Source: Diphasiastrum complanatum
Taxonomy: Eukaryota > Streptophyta > Lycopodiopsida > Lycopodiales > Lycopodiaceae
Assembly (NCBI GenBank): GCA_029204225.1
Contig: CM055109.1
Location: 2,224,340 to 2,288,339, forward strand
Length of the DNA: 64,000 bases
Direction: 5' to 3'
Part shown: in pieces, positions 57,485-64,000 of the stretch
Layout of the letters: the number at the start of each line of letters is the position of its first letter
Numbering within the stretch: the first letter of the stretch is position 1
Notes under the pieces: generated by a model
What the model saw: the letters and a program-made list of their open reading frames with translations, nothing else
Database searches by the model: none
Told to the model about the DNA's origin: nothing
Translations under genes and position numbers: made by a program

Positions 57485-57815
57485 CAAACCCTGATATAAA
57501 ATCACAAATTTTGATGAATTTTTTTCACTTTTTTTTTTTTGCTCCGCATATCGCATTTGTGCGCGCCCTTCACAATCGAAATTCCTCCTACTGCCTTCCA
57601 TGAACACAGGTCCGATACGTCTGCCTACATGTCACCCCATATCGCACTTGTGCGTCTTTCCTCAAATCTAATCATTCTCTCTGATATTCAGCTTGCACAG
57701 GTCCGATATACCGTACATTCTGTCCGTACATAGCGGTCCTCTGCGAGTTCTTTATCATCCCTCCCTTCTCATCCTAACCTTCACGCACAAGTCCGCTATC
57801 ACATAATACACGCCC

Positions 57816-59540
57816 ATGGATAGGAGAAAGCAGACACGGAGGGACTTCTTCTCTCCTGGCTCATCCTCATCTCCTGCGGTTGCCATCACACCACCTGCTA
57901 GACCTAGAATGCGCAACTGCAGCAGGTGGCTCTCTGAGATATGCAAGTATCAGAGGTCAACAGCTCTGTTGATCCCAAGAGCTCCATTCTACTATGCTGT
58001 CCGGAACATAACAAGAAATGATCTCGGACAGCACGTTAGATTCACACCGAGTGCTCTTCAGTGCCTTCAAGAGGCTTCTGAAGATTATATTAGCCTTTTT
58101 TTGAGGATTCTTTTTTGCTTGCCATCCATACCAAGAGGGTTACCATAATGCCCAAGGATTTTCAGCTTCTGATGAGAATGAGGGATAGGTACTGTAGGTT
58201 ACATGTATCTCAGCCTGCTGCTCCTAGACCAACTCCTATAGATAGGACTAATCTTCCTACGAAGCGTCCTAGAAAGCAGACAGCCCCCAAGCGTGCTCCT
58301 AAGAAAGTGAAGCCTAACCCCTCAAATTTTGTGAAGCCTATCCCAGAATCCATTGTAGATAACATTGTTGTTGATAATGCTGTAAATATAGCTACCTCTG
58401 TTTTGGATACTCCTATAATTGTTATAGATACTACACATTCACCTCCTTCTCCTCGTCCCAATTTTTATATATATATAGATTCGGATGATTATCTTAAATC
58501 TGAGAAAGACATATCGGATGCTATAGATACAATTGGTACTCCTTTTAGTATTAATTTTAGAATTCTAGATTGTCGGGATCTCAAAGATAGACGGGCTTCT
58601 ATCAGTGATCCTGTGATAGAGTCTGGGCTTACACTCTTGCAATATGACATTGCAAGAGATTCATCAAATGAGTTGTTGGTCAGAGTAACTTTCTGCTTCA
58701 AGCCTTCAAGAGAACAATGACACATTGTCACAGTGTCTGACAAGTGGATTCACACCAGCAACAAAGTATCTGCTCATACCTTATCATACGAAGTAAGTTA
58801 TATTAAATGCTTCTTGCTGTTTTATGCATTAACATTGGCATTGTCAATGAAAATAGTTCTCAGAATTGCAACTAAAGAAATTTCAATCTTATTTTGCAGT
58901 GATCACTGGAGTTTAGACCTGATCTCTATTAAGAGATCTGTAAATAATATTATTAAATGTTTTTGTGTCAAGATGAATTCGGCGAGAAATACGCATAAGG
59001 ATGTAGATATATACATTCCATATCTAAGTAAATATATTCCTACAGACGTTCCCCATTCCGTGGACTGACAGATCGTTAGCTTGGAGGTAAACTCTGTCTT
59101 TCTTAATAGCATTTTGAAATCAGTATTCTAATGAAATATTTTCAGCCTAATTCATTCTGTTTCATAATTGATTTCTTGTGTGCTGAATTATTTTGCAGTC
59201 ACCCCAGCAAAATGATTCATTCAGCTGTGGGCGGTACACATTGTATAATGCCAAGTTGTTTTTTGAGTGGTTCAACCTTCAACAAGATGTTGATATTTCT
59301 AAGGTAATAAATTATGTTTATTCTTATTTCGGAATCATGATTAGTTTTCTATTTAGGTGATGTTATTGGCCATTACTAATATATGAATGTTCTATTTTGC
59401 AGTTTACACTTCCTGAGTACACATCAAGCCAGGTGTACAGATTTAGACAAGAAATTATCCTGAGTATACTGGCTAGGGCAAGGCTTCAGCCTCCCGTTAT
59501 TGATGATGGTGCAAAGGATGATGTAGTTGTACTAAATTAA
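57816..59540 (+). CDS. Histone H3 (CENH3-like) fused to a Ulp1-type cysteine protease
   Basis: Exons are 57816-58792, 58900-59086, 59199-59303 and 59403-59540, with GTAA donors and TTTTGCAG acceptors. The start MDRRKQTRRDFFSPG recalls an H3 tail. It continues through the H3 core: EICKYQRSTALLIPRAPF (alpha-N), SALQCLQEASEDYISLF (alpha-2) and, after one extra T in the T7 run 58096-58102, LAIHTKRVTIMPKDFQL (alpha-3). LLIPRAPF, KDF and a one-residue longer loop 1 (NITRNDLGQHVRF) fit centromeric H3 better than canonical H3. A basic linker (TKRPRKQTAPKRAPKKVKP) and an acidic region follow. Then come Ulp1/C48 features: TKYLLIPYHTNDHWSLDLIS (catalytic His region, across intron 1) and SPQQNDSFSCGRYTLYNAKL (Gln and catalytic Cys). 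Frame shifts near 58700-58740 and a TGA near 59067 (Trp expected) suggest a damaged copy. No known plant gene has this domain order, to my knowledge. Confidence 0.75.
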
Positions 59541-59874
59541 AATTAGAAAAAATATAGATAGCATAGAACAAAAATACATGTATAGACTTCATAGAAAAAT
59601 ATACATTGATATATCAAATGCTACTCCAGTTTATGAATTTGGAAGCACAAAATACATGTACAGATGTCCAACTTGGGCTTTCATTTATTGAATGAAAGAG
59701 TGTATACATAGATTTTTACTAAAGTTTATTTGAAACTATTGTTCTCCCACAATGGTGATTGTTGTAGGTAGATCTTTGCAGCACGTTATCAGCTCCTGTC
59801 TTTTTCGCATCCATGACATGGCAAATATTAGTGAATGTGCAATTGTAAATGATGATATTTTCTATTATTTTGTT

Positions 59875-60712
59875 CTATTTTGAAATGGCAATAAGTCTTC
59901 CATTGATGATAAATCTGAAATATGTTGGTAGATTGGTTTGTAATAGCATGAGCTCTGTTCTGAAAAAATCAAGTTTCCAGTGCTCTTCCACCTCAACCAT
60001 AGTCAAATATTCCTCATTGTAGATAATGTTTATCTCCATTCGGTTTGTGTGACCATTTAGTTCAAAGTCTTGATCCAGTGGTAACCATGTACCTTCAATT
60101 TTCTTGTATCTCTGGTAGCTAAATGTGAGACTGAGCATTTGCTTTTCAATATGATAACGAAAGGTCATTGAGGACTTTTTAATCCTGCATTCTATGTCAT
60201 TATTTGTTTTACTATCCCAGCCTTGATCCATGAGATCTGACAAAGTCTCATCTGATAAATCCTTGCAAACAAATAAAGTTGGTGTCCTACGAATACTAGC
60301 ACTCGAGAAAAAATCAACAAATGTATGCAATGAGATAAACCAACTTAGGTGAATAATTTTTGAGCCTGTGCTTATCTTCATAGCATTTTTAATATCAATG
60401 AGTAGCTTGCATCTCATTGATATCATTTACTTTGATTTCTGAATGCATATATACATGTTGCACTAAGACTTCTGATATCAATTGACTTCATGGGGTAGTC
60501 TTAAACTCCAAAATTTTTGCTTTCCAATAAGATTTGTAAGTCATTTTTGCTCTTTTCTTTTGTCGAAAATTGCCCTTTGATGATGGATGCAGCAATATCC
60601 ATGAGTTCTTCGTATATTTTGTTGGCTTCCAGTTATCAGCTTCATTTTTTTCATTGTAAAGAATCACAGAATCGATTGTAGATCTGGGTCTCCTTGCCAT
60701 TGCTATTTTCAA
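59875..60712 (-). CDS. Unknown protein (gene D), relative at 24.7-25.9 kb
   Basis: Minus strand, from ATG 60712 (alternative ATG a few codons in: MARRPRSTIDSVILYNEKNE). It reads YTKNSWILLHPSSKGNFRQK, has one TGA at 60488-60490, continues SQLISEVLVQHVYMHSEIK, shifts frame near 60430, then runs open to 59875: IIHLSWFISLHTFVDFFSSA, LFVCKDLSDETLSDLMDQGW, KIEGTWLPLDQDFELNGHTN and TMVEVEEHWKLDFFRTELML. Two separate regions of the window conserve the same order of blocks, which argues for a real protein. The repeated beta-strand-like pattern has no motif I can name. It is the last gene of the cluster, transcribed towards the H3-Ulp1 gene. Possibly lightly damaged. Confidence 0.55.
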
Positions 60713-60719
60713 AGCTTGG

Positions 60720-61680
60720 GCGCCAAAAATCTCTCTGATATGTTACTTAATTTTAATTTTTCGTATCACATTTAATCTATTGTAAATGCCAACATAGTCA
60801 CAGTTACTGTGTATACCATATTTTATGTAACTGTACATACTATATTTCTATAACTGTAAGTATAGTTAGAAAATTTCATTATACTAACCAGCATAGTAAA
60901 GTAAATTTAACTCGAGGTATTGACGTCGGGCAGATTAGCACATGTCGGGCAGGAAGAAGAAACCAATGGGATACGTCCATGCTTCCCGGACACAAATTTC
61001 AAAGTTTGCTATATTGCATTTTTATTTTTTAGTTAATTTGAACTACGTTACGTAGATTTCAAATCTGTGCATTTTGATTGGGCCTGGTGACGGTCGAAAC
61101 TAAAGAAAAAAAATAAAAGTATCTTTACAAAGGGTCTTTTTGATATTGAGAATTCCTCTAATGGAGAGAAAGAGAGAGAGAGAGAGCTGTGAAAATAGAT
61201 CGCATGAGTTCAAGGAGGGTTGCTTCGCCTCTAAGGGCAAACAACCTGAGGGCTCAAATTCGATGCTTAGATTTGATCAAGATTGAGAGATAGGGGTCCA
61301 CGAAGATCAATGGTGCAGATTGGAGGAAGGACTAATGGATGAGATCGAGCCTTGCCAAATGAACGACCAAGATTGGACTAAAAGAGCCCAAGGGCTAAAA
61401 AGGACATAGTGCACTTGTATGGAAATTCAAAATGAAAAATATTCTAATAGAAAAGGATCTATGGAATATCAGTTCAAATCGACAATCACAGCCTATGGTA
61501 AAATAGAAATTCACACATGAGGAGCTTTCCACACTAACAAGCAACCACTTACTTACTTCATTACTCAACTATACAATAATTACAGATAAAGTACTAAGTA
61601 GGACCTACTAGTAACTAGCCCTTCAGCCTAGTGCCTAAAGAGAGAAAAAAGAACCGTAAAAGAAACAATTTAATGTTCAC
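60720..61680. other. Gene-free stretch right of the cluster
   Basis: 60780-60910 holds repeated AACTGTA/TACTATA-type motifs (TAACTGTACATACTATATT, TAACTGTAAGTATAGTTA) that may be subterminal repeats. TCGGGCAG occurs twice (60927-60934 and 60949-60956). A short (GA)n lies at 61163-61186. No coding motif. Confidence 0.4.
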
Positions 61681-61689
61681 CTTTTTTCA

Positions 61690-62276
61690 ACTCTCTCCTT
61701 CAAACTTATAATGTTTCTTACAAAAAAAATGTAACAACATTAACATAGTGATAACTCTAGTAAGAGTTAAGTCTGAGTGTGTCGATATAATCATCACCCA
61801 GTTCTCATATGTAGAGGGCAAGCTTGAAAGCAATGTCATAATTGCATCTTGATCATCTATGACTAATCTGACAACAACCATCTATTGCAAGAGATTCTTA
61901 AACTGGTTAATGTGATTCTGAAGTGAATCACCAACAGACATCTTGAATGTGAAGAATTTTTTTCGTAGATGTAACTTGGTAGTTACATCCCTCACGTCAT
62001 ATAGTGAGTTCAGGATGTCTCAAACACCTATTGACGTTTTAGCTTCAACTATGTGTCCAATCTGTGTATCTGATATATTGAGGATAATAAGCGCAAAAGC
62101 TTTACCATCCTTCAAAATCCACTTTGAGTCGTCGTCTTCAAGTTTTATTTCTGTACCTGTGACAACATCCCATAATTCGTTGGCAATTAACAAGGTCTTC
62201 ATCTTAAATTTTCACAAATGATAATTGGATCCATTCAGCTTGTCTGCGATGAGACCGGCTTTACTTTGAGAATCCA
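61690..62276 (-). pseudogene. Copia gag, relative of the 50 kb element
   Basis: Starts MDSQSKAGLIADKLNGSNYH near 62276. It continues MKTLLIANELWDVVTGTEIK, WILKDGKAFALIILNISDTQ, IGHIVEAKTSIGV, then DILNSLYDVRDVT and DSLQNHINQFKNLLQ, TAG, IDDQDAIMTLLSSLPSTYEN and WVMIISTHSDLTLTRVITML. TGA stands where Trp is expected twice (NYHLx, IGVx). Downstream pol is absent, the sequence ending near 61690. Confidence 0.85.
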
Positions 62277-62470
62277 TCTAGAACTTAGTCTGTTGATTAT
62301 ATCGATGACGTTAAGATGTAGTAATTCCAACAATAGGAAAACAATTCTCTGATACTAAAAGGTTGGAAAGAACTGAAGAGTTTGATATGAATTTGATATC
62401 GCGAAAGATATCAAGTATTAGAGCTTCGCTCTGATATCATGAAGGAATCAGATAAAAAAGTAGTGAAATA

Positions 62471-62482
62471 GCTCTGATACCA
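62471..62482 (-). promoter_or_regulatory. Primer-binding site (initiator tRNA-Met)
   Basis: Minus strand TGGTATCAGAGC directly after LTR end TTTCGACA. Confidence 0.95.
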
Positions 62483-63594
62483 TGTCGAAAATAGGTTAGA
62501 TAATTGTAGCGGAAACATCCTACTTCTAGTGCATGACTACGCCTATCAAAAATTGAACAAAGCAGTAGTGATGGGAATCACGTTCAATCTTTAGCAACTA
62601 ACTTTGAAATCGCTAGATACTAAGTGATTACGTAGCCAAACATGAAGTATTGAATTCTCAAACAATTTTATCAGTTACAAAGGAAATACAGAGATGCATG
62701 CATTCTGACATATATTGAACGAAATAAAAGATAGGTATTGATTCAGAAAAATAAAATCAGATGCTAATGAGCACAAAACATTAGTTGATAGAAACCGCGC
62801 ACTCTAAGCTGTCTCTGAGTAACTGAGGATAAGTCTGATAACAAGCAGCTATGTTGATTACTTGCTGATATTAAATTGCTTACATTAAAACTGTATGAAT
62901 ATGATTGACTATTTATACTAAGAAATTAAGTCATCAATTGCGATTGCCAGTTGGCTGGTATCTGTTGGCATCCATCCGGTTATTTGTCATTGATTGCTAA
63001 TAAGCGGTGAAATTGGCCGTACACGTTCTGTCTGCATAAATGAACCAAACTGTCACTTATGCAAAAATGAATTAAAACAGCCACAGGCGACACTGTCGCA
63101 AAAGGCGACAGTATCAAGATTTTGTGAAAAACACGACAATGCCTTAAAATTTGATTTAGGGTTGTCCTACACTTTGCCAGAGTCATTTCCTTAACTTTTG
63201 CGGCTCTTTGGAAAAAGCAAAAAGTGCGACATTTTGTCAAGTGAAAAATGCGACTCTGCATATTTGCTTGCAAATCATGACATGCGAAAAATGCGAAAAA
63301 GCGAAACTACATCTTTACATGAGATTTCTAACAGGTGACAACTTCGCAAAAATGAAAAATCGAAGCGACACAAAGGTAAAACTCCGTGCATTTTTCGACA
63401 GGCGAGAAAGTCGAAGTGAGAGACATGTAAAATGCAACACTGTGATAAAACTCCGTGTAATTCTACAGATTGTGTAAAAACACTTGTAAAACTGCAGACT
63501 GTAAAAGAACAAGAAAAAACTACAAAACCGAATAAAACAATGGATGAAGATTAAAATCGATTAGTCGATTGGCAAGAAGGAGAATAATCCAACA
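62483..63594 (-). repeat. 5' LTR of a copia element (1112 bp)
   Basis: Minus strand from TGTTGGATTATTCTCCTTC (63594) to CGACA (62483), followed by the primer site. The first 13 bases equal those of the LTRs at 49992 and 54043, while the body is largely different. It contains many short GCGAAA/GCGAC tandem-like motifs (63080-63420). Confidence 0.85.
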
Positions 63595-63609
63595 GTATGA
63601 AGCATTTTG

Positions 63610-64000
63610 CCACTAGTTTTAGTCCTTTTATGCTCTTCATATGGCTTTCAGCCTCGTTCCCCTATCTCCGTTGGACTCAAAGGTCTCAAGGTTCAGGCTG
63701 TAACAGATTTCTTGCATAATATGCAGGAAATGTTGCAGGTGGCTAGGGAAAGTATTAGATCACGGATTCTATGCTAACCGAAGTCGCGCTCCTCGAAAAT
63801 TTGAGATAGGAGATTGGGTGTATCTTAGAATCCCAAAAGACTCTAAGACACTTCGAACAGGAAATGTCCAAAGTTATCTCCACGTTTTAGCGGTCCATTC
63901 AAAGTTCTTAACAAGATTGACAAGGCTGCATATAGACTAGAACTCCCTATTGGAACTAAGGTTCATCCTGTATTTCACGTTAGTCGTTTAAAGAAATGAC
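63610..64000 (+). mobile_element. Ty3-gypsy integrase C-terminus, partial
   Basis: Frames in sequence read SFMALHMAFS-like, PRSPISVGLKGLKVQAVTDF, LHNMQEMLQVARESIRSRI and finally [20 protein letters not shown] followed by [13 protein letters not shown]. The latter is the conserved end of gypsy integrases. Stops and a shift near 63780. It borders the copia LTR at 63594, so the copia element may have inserted in it. Confidence 0.85.

Noticed and set aside
58210-58743. Minus-strand frames opposite the H3-Ulp1 linker
   Set aside because: Low-complexity antisense of the basic and acidic linker; no motif.

Overview
This is nuclear DNA of a land plant with a large, repeat-rich genome. The AT-rich base composition, long spliceosomal introns, nested Ty1-copia elements primed by initiator-tRNA-Met (TGGTATCAGAGC), tRNA-derived SINE-like insertions, hAT, LINE, Helitron and CACTA remnants, and two plant-like host genes all point that way. 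The LINE and host-gene flavour suggests a fern or another non-seed plant, but I cannot fix the species. Most of the window is transposon sequence in different stages of decay.

Layout. 0-3.3 kb: a rearranged minus-strand copia remnant and an unassigned broken ORF. 3.7-4.1 kb: a LINE endonuclease relic. 5.8-9.9 kb (minus): a multi-exon host gene for an aromatic amino-acid permease of the TyrP family. 10.5-12.1 kb: a copia relic with LTR pieces and a small nested insert. 12-17 kb: mostly empty, with SINE-like insertions at 14.7 and 16.2 kb. 17.8-19.1 kb: an LTR plus scrambled copia pol pieces. 20-22.3 kb: unassigned ORFs. 23-27 kb: local duplications and a decayed relative of a gene at 60 kb. 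29.4 kb: the end of another copia element. 30.3-38.8 kb: a Helitron helicase-endonuclease fragment, split by a 6.0 kb copia element with both LTRs and a 5-bp target duplication. 39.4-43.3 kb (plus): a small conserved two-exon host gene whose 3.5 kb intron holds a hAT remnant. 43.8-45.2 kb: a LINE reverse-transcriptase relic. 46-49.5 kb: three LTR/primer-site ends of different retrotransposons. 50.0-54.6 kb: a decayed copia element. 61.7-63.6 kb: the 5' half of a related copia element. 63.6-64.0 kb: a gypsy integrase tail.

The most unusual segment is 54.6-60.7 kb. It is a compact cluster of four gene-like units in alternating orientation: transposase-like pieces (+), a spliced acidic protein of unknown function (-), a spliced gene that opens with a histone H3 fold resembling centromeric H3 and runs on into a Ulp1/SUMO-protease-type cysteine peptidase (+), and an unknown protein (-) with a decayed relative at 24.6-25.9 kb. 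Between the two divergent middle genes lie eight CACGTG palindromes in about 260 bp. A mobile element carrying an H3-Ulp1 protein is, to my knowledge, undescribed. I infer that this is cargo of a DNA transposon, but the element ends were not found. Several reading frames have single-base shifts or TGA in place of tryptophan codons, so this copy may be inactive.
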